This document shows positions 33,157 to 44,637 of a stretch of DNA of 64,000 nucleotides, one piece after another (position 1 is the stretch's first letter; every line of letters begins with the position of its first letter). The stretch covers positions 806,001 to 870,000 of the forward strand of contig JBHGNT010000005.1 in assembly GCA_043228905.1 (NCBI GenBank), written 5' to 3'. Source of the DNA: Azolla caroliniana (lineage: Eukaryota > Polypodiophyta). The position numbers and the translations under genes were made by a program. The notes under the pieces are model-generated. The model saw nothing but the letters and a program-made list of their open reading frames with translations, was not told the DNA's origin and searched no databases.

Positions 33157-34020
33157 ATGTTCTTAGGTTCAAGAACAATGGATTTAGCAATTAATTTATT
33201 TGAAAATGTATCGCCGAATTTTAGCGAGGCATATGTACACAATTTAAATTTGAGGACTACAAAAGTAATAAAGTTGGTATGTTGATTATGATTTATGCAT
33301 GCCTCCATACTAGAACGATGGCATGATTTCAATAATATGCATGAATTTGTTACAACTTACAACTAGCATGTCATGGACAAAAAAGGTTCCAAAAAGAATT
33401 ACCAAATGACCTCATCGTGATTGTTTACTTCAACTTAGCATGCCATGTTCTTAGGTTCAAGAACAATGGATTTAGCAATTAATTTATTTGAAAATGTATC
33501 GCCGAATTTTAGCGAGGCATATGTACACAATTTAAATTTGAGGTCTACAAAAGTAATAAAGTTGGTATGTTGATTATGATTTATGCATGCCTCCATACTA
33601 GAACGATGGCATGATTTCAATAATATGCATGAATTTGTTACAACTTACAACTAGCATGTCATGGACAAAAAAGGTTCCAAAAAGAATTACCAAATGACCT
33701 CATCGTGATTGTTTACTTCAACTTAGCATGCCATGTTCTTAGGTTCAAGAACAATGGATTTAGCAATTAATTTATTTGAAAATGTATCGCCGAATTTTAG
33801 CGAGGCATATGTACACAATTTAAATTTGAGGTCTACAAAAGTAATAAAGTTGGTATGTTGATTATGATTTATGCATGCCTCCATACTAGAACGATGGCAT
33901 GATTTCAATAATATGCATGAATTTGTTACAACTTACAACTAGCATGTCATGGACAAAAAAGGTTCCAAAAAGAATTACCAAATGACCTCATCGTGATTGT
34001 TTACTTCAACTTAGCATGCC
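33157..34020. repeat. Three tandem copies of a 288-bp unit
   Basis: Units 33157-33444, 33445-33732 and 33733-34020, each beginning ATGTTCTTAGGTTCAAG and ending TTAGCATGCC. Units 2 and 3 look identical, unit 1 has one or two changes (GGACTAC against GGTCTAC). A length divisible by three makes identical short ORFs appear in each copy; these are not supported as genes. Confidence 0.95.
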
Positions 34021-34805
34021 ATGGTTTTAATAATGTTGGGCATATGAATACACTTGAGAATAATGACATCCATAAATGTGGTGTATTCTGAAAATGCATC
34101 TAGATTCAAGTCTTTGAGTACCTTCTTTGCACACTCTTTGCATGTGGTAAAATGCACCACACTATTATTGAACAAACAAACTTTCTACGGTTTTAAAGCA
34201 TTAGGCACCATTGTCACACATAAACTATTTTTATGCCGACCAATCATTAGTATCCTTTGTGTACTATATAACTCACAATCCGACCCACAAATATTTCATA
34301 CTAGACATTCGAGAACCCTAAGTTATGGTAACCTCTAGCTAGTCGTGTACAATCTTGAAGTTTCATATATAAATAAACAAATAAATATGTGTAGAGAGAG
34401 AGAGAGAGATTTGATATGAGCAAGTTGCAACTTCATAAAGAATGTTAAAGATTCGATCTCTTTAAACCAAATTTGACATGGAATTATTAATAGTTCTATC
34501 AAAATTCTAACAACTTATGTGTTTGTTATTCAACCAAAGTTGTTCTCTCAATGTATACCTTTTATACAACAAAATTGATTCATTATATGGTCAAATTAAT
34601 CATATAAATACATAGATTAAGCATCTCGTAAGTCATTTTCCTCCGTTTAGGAGGCCACTCATATAACAATGCATCTATCGTTATATGAGCATCAATATAT
34701 TATAACTACTCATAAGAATGGGCAATATAAGTGTTTCTCTAGACACTATACCATTAGTTTGCAACTTGAGATCATTATTACAGTAATCTAGTATTCATCG
34801 AGGAA
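34021..34805. other. AT-rich spacer
   Basis: An AG run at 34395-34410; no gene recognised. Confidence 0.5.
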
Positions 34806-35660
34806 ATGCATGTTGAAATAATTAAGAAAGGATTCGACAAAGATCTCCTTATTGGCAGTACATTGGTTGATACAAATGCTCAAATTGGATTGCTTGAAGC
34901 AGCACATCAAGTTTTTGACAACCTGCTAGTCAAAGATGTGATCCTATGGATTGCATTAATCATTGGTTATGCAGAACATGAGTGTGGTGAGGAAGCACTA
35001 AACCTCATGAAGGAGATGCAAACACATAATCTCGTCAAATACATGTGTTCTTGTTTCTGGCTTGAAAGTTTGTGGGGATACCTGAGACTTCCATTAAGGT
35101 AGTGTAATACATGCCGAGGCTGTGAAGGAAGGGTTATAGACTGAGACCTTTATTGCCAATATCTTAGTGGATAGGTAGGCTGAATGTGGTTTTCTCTCAA
35201 CAACACAAGAAATGTTCAATGATCTTCTTGTGAAAGATGCAATTTCATGGAATATAGCGACTGCAAGATATGTGGAACATGGATATAGTGAGACAACACT
35301 CTCCTCCTTTGAGCAATGCAAAGACTGGGCATCCCTCCAAATATAGTCACACTTGTTTGTTGTCTAAAAGCATGTGGTAGCATTAGAGTACATTAGCAGG
35401 CAATGAAATTCACAAGGACATTGTACAAAAAGTTGTTGAAAGAGATTATTTCATTGGCAATACATTAGTACATATGTATGCTTAATGTGGGTCACTTGCC
35501 GAGGCACATATAGTATTTAACAAGCTTTCAGTCCAGGAACATGTATCTTGGAATGCACTAATTACAAGATATGCTGAGAATGAGAAATTTGAGGAAGTGC
35601 TCAATCATTTCTATCAAACGAAGGATCCATGGCTAGCCATTGCCTTACACAAGACAGGCT
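34806..35660 (+). pseudogene. Pentatricopeptide-repeat (PPR, PLS-type) gene relic
   Basis: Three or more consecutive PPR units can be read across frames: VEIIKKGFDKDLLIGSTLVD, AAHQVFDNLLVKDVILWIAL, IIGYAEHECGEEALNLMKEM; then KVCGDTETSIK, LVKDAISWN; then GNTLVHMYA, CGSLAEAHIVFNKLSVQEHV, SWNALITRYAENEKFEEVLN. Frameshifts near 35060 and 35330 and several stops disable it. Intact PPR proteins bind organelle RNA and direct editing or processing (family knowledge). The start is not real; 34806 is simply an internal Met. An A-run at 35748 is too weak to prove retroposition. Confidence 0.8.
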
Positions 35661-37302
35661 TCGGAAGAATTGTCGTTTCCTTTCCATCTATTTTGTATTT
35701 TGTAGCTAATATGCCTTTTTAAAAATTAATGGAAGGATATGTTGTTTAGAAAAAAAAAGAATGGGTAATATAAGTCTTCATAGGAAAGTTAGTCGCATCT
35801 TTTCACATTACAGTGGTTTAAGGATGCTCAATCACACAAATGACCCTCGAGTAAAGGATAATAGATGAACATGCGATACCATTCACATTCCATGTCGCTG
35901 AATATCGCCTTATGCTAAGTTGAGATGAACCAAATTGAAAGAAGAGTGCTTTGCCTCATCAACAGAGTCTCATCAATGTCTCATGCCCGAGGTCTCAAGA
36001 TGTCATAATGAAGAGTTAGTGAGCCCCTTTTATATTTTAGGGGACTCTTAAGGCATTCAAATAGAGGATTCTTTTAAAACTCCAAATTATGTATATATAT
36101 ATCCTAAACTCAAAATATATATCTGAGGAACTCTACAGGCATCCAAATATAGAATTTCTCTAAATCTCCAACTAGACCATGTCTTAAAAACTTTTATTAC
36201 ATGTTTGCCCAAGCCTTAGTGTCTCTATAGGACGGGTCATACATGTGTGTCCTTACTAGGGGAAGACTTTGTCAAGTCAAAGTTGATGAAGGTTTTACTT
36301 ACCTTCCAATATCTAAGATGATTTATTCCAGTGTTTAATAATTTTGGTAGAAACATTAATAATCTTTTGAATTCTATTTTGTAGAGGATTATACTCAAGA
36401 TACCAACATCACGTTCACACTCATTCGATAGGAAATGGGTTCATTAGTTCACCTTGAGTTTGCTTTTCTTTTCTTTTCCCGTATACTTCATATGCCAAGC
36501 CTTGACTTTGTTACTATGGAAGACTAGGGAACATTAAATTTGGCTCTCCTCGAATCACAATAGCCATGGGGTTTCCAATTTATTGAAAACTACCACAACA
36601 AACTACCTCTTAATCGCCTCATATGATTTGCGTAATTTCTATAATGGGACTATACACCTAAATACACAAATGATTATGGAGCAAGATGATAAACATGTCG
36701 ACATTAGGTTTTCCAATGATGCATTGTACTTTGGGTGAAATACGAAGCAACTAACTAGCTAAAGGTTTACTTATTTTGGCCAAAAGAATGAGGTGGCAAT
36801 GATAAATGGAAAGGAGCTCTATAGAGACACAAGTTCATAGGGGTTAATTAGTTGTTACTATGAGGATGCATTATGTATGTAACCTTGGCGGTAGCTTCCA
36901 ACACAATTCTTTGTTATATTTACATTACTTGTAGAATGAGGAGCAAGGGACAAAGTGTCGAGTAGACATTATAGTGATTACAACCACACTCAAAATGAAA
37001 GAGAGTAGGTTTGAAATGGCATGTCTGTAAGTTGTAGGAAATAAAATCGAGTTTTTATGACGAATTGCTTGAAGAAGCTAAGTTACTTTCAATCGAGGAG
37101 CTTACGATTGTGGGGTGGGATATCTATCTAACCGAATGGTCCAAAGTTCCCAAAATATTGTCAATTGGATCAGGAAATAGGCATTGCTTCATGATCTACC
37201 AAATAGCCAAAAGTGTTTCTCGAACCTTCACCATGTAAATTCTTTGATCGTGGATATATAATATAGTAGTGGACTCCATTGTATACTTTCCATGCTCCCC
37301 GT
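35661..37302. other. AT-rich spacer
   Basis: Nothing recognised; ends at the gypsy LTR start. Confidence 0.5.
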
Positions 37303-38099
37303 TGTCGTGAAGATTCCAGGCCATAGGGGGAAATGTCACCAAATGCGTGGGAACGCAAGTGTGCAAAAGTGCACCCCCTTTTTGTACTAATTTATGTAAA
37401 TACTAGGTGTTGGTAGGTTTTGTGGATTACTAGGAAGTTAGGCACTATTAGAGGATTTTAATATTGCGTAGGTAGGGGGGGTGGGGGGGGGGGGGGACAA
37501 AGAGGAGATAGCAAGAGCACATCAAGAAGAGAATCTAGGATGGAATATCGAGGGGTCATTAAACCTGATGTAACGACTGCTCCTTGTGCTATAAAAGGGG
37601 TGGCCTTAGATTGTTTGAGGGATTGATATCATTGAGGAGTAGAAGATGCTGCCGAACAGGAAGAAGTAGCTCACTCTCTCGGTCTCTTCCGAACCTCTAC
37701 GACTAACCCCTGGAAGGAACCCTCGGCTCGTGTCAGACGCCTGCGCGCACCTGGCCAGAGGTCCCCTTTTTCGTGTGTTTGCTCTAGAGCTTGAAGCTTT
37801 GTTCCCGGATCTGACCAGTTGTATTCCCTGTGCTTCACGCATGCGTCCTAACAACTATTGTTAATCTATTCTGTGGCTTTACGTTGTTTTTTTTTCCTAC
37901 TGTGTCATTCTCGTGTTGCTATTCTCTCGTACAACATTGAGTTTGAAACCTACGACCACCTCATTCCTACTCCTCTTTGTCTGTTCACGGTGTTTGTGTG
38001 TACGCGACGCGTGGAGCTCTTCTTGCTTTCTTGATTCCTTGGTTCAAAACCCTCGTGGTCCCGCCCCGTTTCTACGCATCCGCGCGGAATACCACAACA
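37303..38099 (+). repeat. 5' LTR of G2
   Basis: Starts TGTCGTGAAGATTCCAGG, ends ACCACAACA. Includes a long G run (37475-37496), a TATA-like CTATAAAAGGGG (about 37590) and the TACTCCTCTTTGTCTGTTCAC block shared with the copies at 49220 and 49945. Confidence 0.85.
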
Positions 38100-38116
38100 T
38101 ATTTGGTGAACCCGAC

Positions 38117-39627
38117 ATGAAACAGGGGCGGCAAAGGAATCTGAAGATGAGAGGGAGCGAACTCGCCGAAGCGATAGCGGTGGTTGTAGACCTCCTAGTT
38201 AGCGCTCGTAAGGGCATGAGTGCCCTTGATAGGACCATAGAGGCAACGGTCAACAAGATAGGCCGGTTCAGTGGGAAAGACGCCATAAGTTACCAGGAGG
38301 CCTAAAAGTCCGAGATGCAGATGAGGATAGATGACTGACTGGGTTTCCTCAGGTCGTGAGGTGGAGCATCCATGCAGAAGTGCTCGAAGTACAAGCAGTT
38401 GCCGCGATTGGGCGGACTTCGTGGAGCGGATTCTCAAACGGTACAACTTCGATGACTCGCTCTGGTTGTCGAAGAAGGCTTTCATGGATTGGGTTGACAG
38501 CCCTATCAAAGGTCACGGTTTACGCAGCTCTCCACACTGGACCGGACCGTGCTTGACACGAGCAAGGTCTTGCTCTTTGTTAAGTTGTTCGACTTGCTCG
38601 AGCACGATAATGTGGGTCTCCTTTTAGAGATGAATGACGGAGTCACGATCGACTGGGCTATGGTCAAAGGGGTGTGTGGCCGGATTGACAAGTGCAGAAA
38701 CTGGAAAGAGAAGGGGTCCTCGACAGTCGGACCGACTGTCAAAACAAGGGCCAAGCCGATGCCAACCCGAACGGAAGAAACGAGAAGGTGGCTCGAGGCA
38801 GGCCCGACCCTGACAAACGTGGTCGTGGGACATCTGGGGGCGCGGCTCTAGAAGAGCTGACAAAAATGGTACGTGATCTCCAGATTGCTCAGGCCCGAAG
38901 GGGCGACGAAGGCCAACCCCGCGACCGGCGGCTACCGGCCAACCAAAGGTGTATATGGTGTGATGCCCTCGGCCATGCTTGGAGAGACTGTGCCAACTTT
39001 GGCGAAGCACTAAGGAGCAACATGGTGTACCTTTGGAATGGCAGGGTGCACGCGAGCGACACATGGAGAATGCTTGAAGTAAACACCAGACGAGGCAGCA
39101 TGAAGAGGTTGATGGAGGAGGCCGCGACGCAACACATTGAGGCTATCCACTACTCGTCCTTGGCTGGCATTTGCGTAGGTGCAAAGGCGGCTAGCGCTGA
39201 TACAAACCCTGGGTTTTGGCTGGTGGTACTAGAAACCTTCTCCAAAAGAAGGCTAAAGAAGGAAGAAGCTGACCGTCCTGAAAAACGAGTACGCGATGTC
39301 ACTGGATGGAGCGACCTGGTTGAGGAAAGTACCGGCTTTGTGGAAGCCGCGTGCCAGAACTACGAGGTTCTGGTCGACGATAAGTGGGCCGGAAAGACCG
39401 GAGGAGCGGGCCCTTCCGGGAGGTATGACACACGGAGCAGACCCATTCAGGACAAGGAGAAGGCCAAGGTTCCGAGCTTTCGGTTAAGCTCGGAAATCGA
39501 GAAAACAATGGACCTACAAAAGGTCTTGGAGGAGCTAGTCCTCGATAGTCGCATAGAACTCACACTGAGAGAAGTGCTAGGCATAGTAAGGAGAGAGTTC
39601 CATGACAGCATCGTGGATCTCATATAA
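38117..39627 (+). pseudogene. G2 gag and protease linker, broken
   Basis: Starts MKQGRQRNLKMRGSELAEAI, stops at 38305, then decayed until an open stretch 38692-39627. That stretch covers the capsid end (GGAALEELTKMVRDLQIAQA), zinc knuckle CIWCDALGHAWRDC (C-x2-C-x4-H-x4-C), a long linker ([18 protein letters not shown]) and [16 protein letters not shown]. Comparison with the gag at 60457 and 62819 shows missing blocks and frameshifts. Confidence 0.8.
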
Positions 39628-40330
39628 AGGAAGCGTCTTGCGACAGAGCTGGAACCAGAGAAGCCGGTTGAAGTAAGGGCGGCGCTGCTCGACGAAACAG
39701 CCACGGAGGACGAGCTTGCGGAAAGCCACTATACAAGGCCGCATTGGGCAAGAGCAACGATAGAAACCCCGGTTCGTATCGGGGATGTGAAGCAACCAGT
39801 GGTGGCGTTGATTGGCCACGGGTTGGAAATTAACCTAATGTCCATGGACTTCTACAAGAAGGGGAAATGGTTGATCAACACCAAGCACGGTTGGAAGATA
39901 CGTGCGGCTACGAGAGCCACGAAAGAGTTGCACAAGGCTTGTCCGAATGTCAGAGTAAGTGTCAGGGATGTCGAGATAGACCAACACTTTTTCGTGCAAG
40001 AGGCATCTTCCCATCCGGTCATCCTTGGAGAGCCATACATCACGACAGCTCGAATGGAGACCAAAGTGCTAGACAATGGTTCGGCCTACGCAAGGGTAAA
40101 GAGTCAGGACGGCCGTCACTCCGTCCAGTTTTGGACAGTACGACAAAATCATGAGCGTAATCGGGACATCCTTAGCAATAACGGCCGAGAGGATTTTTAC
40201 GCGTGGGGTCGTGGTAGTCCGGACGATTGGAACAAACCCCACACCTGTACAATAAGAAGGATAATTTTGTTCTCCAATAACGGAGGTTGTACCATAACCG
40301 GCATTAGCGGCCGAGAAAAGAAATGAGCCA
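39628..40330 (+). pseudogene. G2 protease region
   Basis: Encodes ESHYTRPHWARATIETPVRI then [20 protein letters not shown] and [16 protein letters not shown], a retropepsin with a changed active site: GHG here where element G1 has DHG. It continues to SVQFWTVRQ and a stop just before the nested element. Confidence 0.75.
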
Positions 40331-40338
40331 AGGCGCAC

Positions 40339-40864
40339 TGTCGCGTTGTTATGCGCGTGCGTGTAGAAGGGGCGGGACCACCGGGGTCTCGGACTAGGGA
40401 GTAGAGGAGAAAGAATAGGACATGATATGGAGGCTTCGCTCAAGAGGAGAAGAGGAAAGAATAAGACCACGACATAGAAGGAGGGATCGGTGGAGGCAAG
40501 ATGTTCAACAAGTGATATTAAAACAACGAATGGTTACAACAATGGTGGCCGCCATGGCCACACCAAACGACTATAAGAAAACCCTAAAGGAAAACCCAAG
40601 AAGAAAACCCTAACTGAAACCCTAAAACCGAATAGGAAACCCTCGACCTAAGTGGTATGCCTCTCTCCCTCAAAATAGGCAACCCTTCATAAGTGACCCC
40701 TCCCTTCCTTTTATAGCCCAAGGAGGGAGGGACCTTACAATGTGGGATAAAATTTCCCCTCTCTTTCTATACACCATATCCTAGTTTACATCTGCGCATG
40801 TAGCACACCATTGACTTGCCCTTCCCACCCCGGTTTCCGCCTATGGACGAAAATCTTCACGACA
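40339..40864 (-). repeat. 3' LTR of the gag-only element
   Basis: Contains three AAACCCTAA telo-box motifs (40579-40587, 40605-40613, 40617-40625) and a TATA-like stretch in reverse (CTTTTATAGCCC near 40710). Confidence 0.82.
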
Positions 40865-41034
40865 TCCACCCCCACCAAACCGCACATCCACCGGTATGTG
40901 CCAAGAAAGGAAAAGGGTGAGAGATTTCGGCGACGGTGATCAATCGGGTCTTTCGCCTTACCGGCACCCAACCGTCTTGCCGGTCCCTTGCCGGCGCCGA
41001 TCCGTCTTGCCGGCTCCTTACCGGCCCCGACCCG

Positions 41035-41667
41035 TCAGCTCCATCTAATCCACCACGTCCACCGTGTGTCCCCGAACCGGCGGCTCCATCCGAACTGCCA
41101 TATCCACCACACGCGCCTTCCTCCCCGGTCGGTCCTCCCGAACGCCATTGCCGATCCGGTCACTCTTTCTTTGTCTGCCACGTAGGTTCTCCGATTAGGC
41201 CCTTGGTCACCCCGTTTGCTCGCCAGATGCTGCCCCTCGCATACCGCTTGTGTTCTATCTCTGGCTCGATCCTCCCTTCGTCTCGAACACCTCGTGCCGA
41301 TTCCCTCCGTTTCGCGCTCACCTTCCGTAGGCTCTTTCTGTGGGCCCTTGTTGTCTCCCGAACATGCGCTCGTTCTTTGGTCCCTCGACGACCTCATTAC
41401 ATGCTCCTCGCTTCTCCGTTGCAAGCCGTGCTCTCTCCCCGTAGAGCGTACCGTCATCCCGACCACCATGTCAGTGTCCTTCGCGACTCCCGTCACCGCT
41501 TCATCCCGTCTCTCGTCCTCTTGGCCCGCTTGGCCTCGCATGCCTTCCGGGACGCCACGCTTCCGGAGCCCGTTGCACTCCACGCACCTCCTCCAGTTCT
41601 CAAGACATAGCCTTCCATGCTCGCCGATCATCCTCGTGCTTGTCGTTCGGCCCTTACGCGGCCACAT
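41035..41667 (-). pseudogene. C-terminal part of the gag-only element ORF, other frame
   Basis: Open for 210 codons but in a different frame from the 41628-44600 reading, so a frameshift separates them. Its content (QAGQE, TDMVVGMTVRS, TSACSGDNKG, EPTEGERETEG) repeats the block read at about 41848-42290. Unknown function. Confidence 0.5.
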
Positions 41668-42290
41668 CGCACGTCTCGCACTCCGCTCGCTCTACGTACC
41701 CTTTCGAAAAGGCACATTGCTTCCCCAACATCCGTGTCTATGCTCTCGTCTTCGGTGTCCTCCGCAACCTCCGATGTTGCCGCTTCGCCCCGAGGTACAC
41801 CCTCTTGGTCCGCCTCGCATGTCCTCCGGATGCGCTCCGGATCTCTCCGGTCGCACTCCGGTTTCCGCCCTTTGCTTGCCGCTCCTTTGGTTTTATCGTC
41901 TCCGCATGTCGAACACCTCGGTGTGTTGACTCTTCCCACTCTGCGCTTGCCTTCCGTAGGCTCTTCCCATGCGTCGATGTTGTCCCCCGAATATGCACTC
42001 ATTCTTTGGCCCTTAGGCGGCCCCATTCCGCATTCCTTGCCTCTCCTTTGCCCGTCGTGCTTTCTCGCCTTAGAGCGTACCGTCATCTCGACCTCCATGT
42101 CGGTGTCCCTCGAGGCTCTCGTTATCGCATCGCCTCGACTTGCGCCCTCTTGGCCCGCTTGGCCTTGTATGCCCTCCGAGAAGCCGCCACGTTTTCTCTT
42201 CCCGATGTGTACCCCGTTGTTCTCTGCGCATCCCCTCCGTTTTCCTAGACACAATCCTTCGTTCACACCGATCACGCCCGTCTCGTTCTG
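41219..42290 (-). repeat. Direct repeat blocks of about 430 bp, 629 bp apart
   Basis: Blocks 41219-41650 and about 41848-42290 align through CTTCCGTAGGCTCTT (41322 and 41951), TAGAGCGTACCGTCATC and CCTCTTGGCCCGCTTGGCC. They encode the repeated part of the disordered tail. Diverged, so old. Confidence 0.7.
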
Positions 42291-44600
42291 TCGATCTTGG
42301 CGTCTCGTCGCACCGCCCGTCGTCCCGCGCTTGCCTCTCGAAGGCTTCCTCCGACCGTCATCGTCGGTCACTCGTTGCGGCTCTTCCGGGTGCATGCTTG
42401 CTTCTTGGCCCTTCGCCGGCCGTAGTGCACGCTCCGTTCTACGCCGTAATGCATGCTTCGTGTTATACGCTTCCCTCGTTGTAGTCCCGACCTCCGCGTC
42501 GGCCTCTTTGTATTTCGTTGCCGTAGCCCCTTTCGACTCCGGCTTGCCGTCTTGGCCGTGCTCGTCCGCCTTCACGCACCGGGTACCCGTTCCGGTAGCC
42601 TCGTCTGTTCCGGTCTCCGACTCCTCATCGCCTTCCACCGTCTCTTTGGTCTTACGTCGATCCGCAACCGCCAAAGTCTCAAGAATAGGCGAGGAGGGTC
42701 CCTCTCGCTCTTGGCCTCCCACCGAGTCGTACTCCTTGTGCATGCTTGGCCTCCTTCTCGTGCTCACCGGCTCCCACCGGGTGTTGTGGCCCGTTCACCT
42801 CGACCTCTAATCATGCCAACTTAGCCTTCGCCCGGATTGGTCTCGGCCGATCGAGTTCCGGTTTGGTCGGCTCCCTTCCGTAATCGTAACCGGCCGGTAC
42901 ATGTTTGTCCGAACAAATCCGGCCTTGCCGACTCTTCTTCGGTTCGGGCCTGGTTGACCAGACCCTGCTCCAATCTTCTTCTGCGTCGTCTTCTGGTCGT
43001 GTCGGATTATCGACCGGTTCATCTTCCGGTCAGGTCGGTTCCCGACTCTCTCCTCTTTGCCGCTCCCGACCTCTCCGTCGGTTCTCTGGTATATGCCCGT
43101 TCCGGGCCTCGCATCCTTATCTTCGTACGTGTTTGCTCCGGGCCACGCCTCCTCACGGCCACCGCCCTTCTCTCCGGTCTTATGTTGGCATTCGAGCGCA
43201 ACCGCCGTAGTCTCCGATCTCGGTGTCGAGAGGTCTTGCCTCCGTCCGCTATGACCTTCCTCGTCGTCGTTTCGATCGTCCGCTTTGCCGCCGCCACCTT
43301 CCGTCTCTCCGGTCTCACGTGGGCTCTCGAGGCCGACCACCGAAGTCTCTAGAATAGGTGTGGGTAAGGTCCCGGCACCTCCACTCGTCGTTGCTGTAGC
43401 CGCCTCCGTCCGGACGTCGTTGTCCACGGCTCCCCCATCTCTGATTCCGCAAGCCTCGATTATGCTTGCCGCCCCTTCTTCCTCGCTTTCCTTGCCGTTG
43501 TCTTGGTTGCCCTCCTTGTTGCCGCCACCGCCCGTCGCTCTAGGTCTCATGCCGACACTCGGGCCGGCTGCTGGAGCCTCAAGGACCGGTGTGGGTAAGG
43601 ACCCGGCACCGCCGCTCGTTGTGTCCGTAGCCGCTTCCGTTCGAACGTCGTTGTCCACGGCTAACCCGCCTCCAATCGCGCAAGCCTCGATTACGCTTGC
43701 CACCGTCTCTCCCATGCCGTCGTCTCAGGTCCTCGCCTTGCCGCTGCCACTGTCTGTCACTCTAGGTCTCACACCGGCTCTCGGGCCGGATGCCGAAGTC
43801 TCTAGGACCAGTGTGTGTAAGGTCGCGGCACCGCCGCTTGTCTCCTCCTCACTCGATGTTTCGGGCTGCCATGTTCCGAATCCGTAGTTACAGGCATCCA
43901 TGGCCATCCCTTCACCGCAAGGCAAGAGGGTCGCTTGCTCCGCACCCTCTCCTATGTCGCCGTCATACGCTCTCCCGGCCTCCGTATAGGCCCCGTCTTC
44001 TACGTCTAGGGAGGCTTCTTCCTCCGCATCCTCCGTTCGCCTCCATCCCGTCTCCATAACAAGCCCTTCCTCGGCTCTGATTTTCGCCTTCACAAGCTCG
44101 CATGCCTCCCGTATTAGCACCTCTAGGTCGAGCTCCTCCGAACCATTTTGCCTTGAGCTCTCTTCCGGCGATAGTGCGTACTCACTCACCGCTCTCTCTT
44201 CTCTACCGTTCGCGGACCACGTTGTTGCCGACCGCGCCCCATCGGGTTGCCGGCATACCCACTCCGGTTTCGCGTATCCATACGCTTCCAATAGAGCTCC
44301 CACGAAGGACTCCCATGACTCGTGAGCTTCTCGTAGCTCCTTGACGTCCTTGTGCACCGATACGGCTGCCACTCGCGGAAAATACTCTAGTCGCATCGCC
44401 TCGTCCACGCCCCCTTTCGCCATCTCGGCCTTGTAGGCTCCCAAAATTTTTAGGACCTCATTCCCATTGAACCGGCCGACTCGATCGACCACCCTTTCGA
44501 CGGCTTGTTGAGCCGCATCTCGCTTCACCATCTTCCGTCCGGCTTCCATCACAATCTTTGCCATCATCTCCTCGAAGTCAAAGTCTTCTTCCATCTCCAT
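41628..44600 (-). CDS. Gag-like protein with a very long disordered tail, interrupted by two stops
   Basis: One minus-strand frame of about 991 codons from ATG at 44600, with stops only at 43725-43727 (TGA) and 42807-42809 (TAG). The first 150 residues look like a retrotransposon capsid: MEMEEDFDFEEMMAKIVMEA, VERVVDRVGRFNGNEVLKIL, ESWESFVGALLEAYG. The rest is charged, Gly/Glu/Arg/Thr-rich and repetitive: VDNDVRTEAAT followed by TSGGAGTLPTPILET recurs at least three times, and TLxTxVLET forms recur elsewhere. No zinc knuckle and no enzyme motif were seen. Both stops could come from single C-to-T changes (CGA to TGA, CAG to TAG). Long open frames on the opposite strand here are shadows of the GC-rich repeats. 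Function of the tail unknown. Confidence 0.6.
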
Positions 44601-44637
44601 GCTCCCTTGCCGCCCTTCACGTCAGGTTCACCAAAGA

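Noticed and set aside
33435-33908. Identical 61-residue minus-strand ORFs in the 288-bp repeat
   Set aside because: They exist only because the unit length is a multiple of three; composition is non-coding and no family is recognised.
35744-35760. Poly-A tail suggesting the PPR relic is a retrogene
   Set aside because: The A run is only about ten bases and no target duplication was found; PPR genes are often intronless anyway.
40936-43887. Long plus-strand ORFs (up to 397 codons) opposite the gag-only element
   Set aside because: They are antisense shadows of the GC-rich minus-strand frame, which has the capsid-like start, LTR orientation and primer site on its side.
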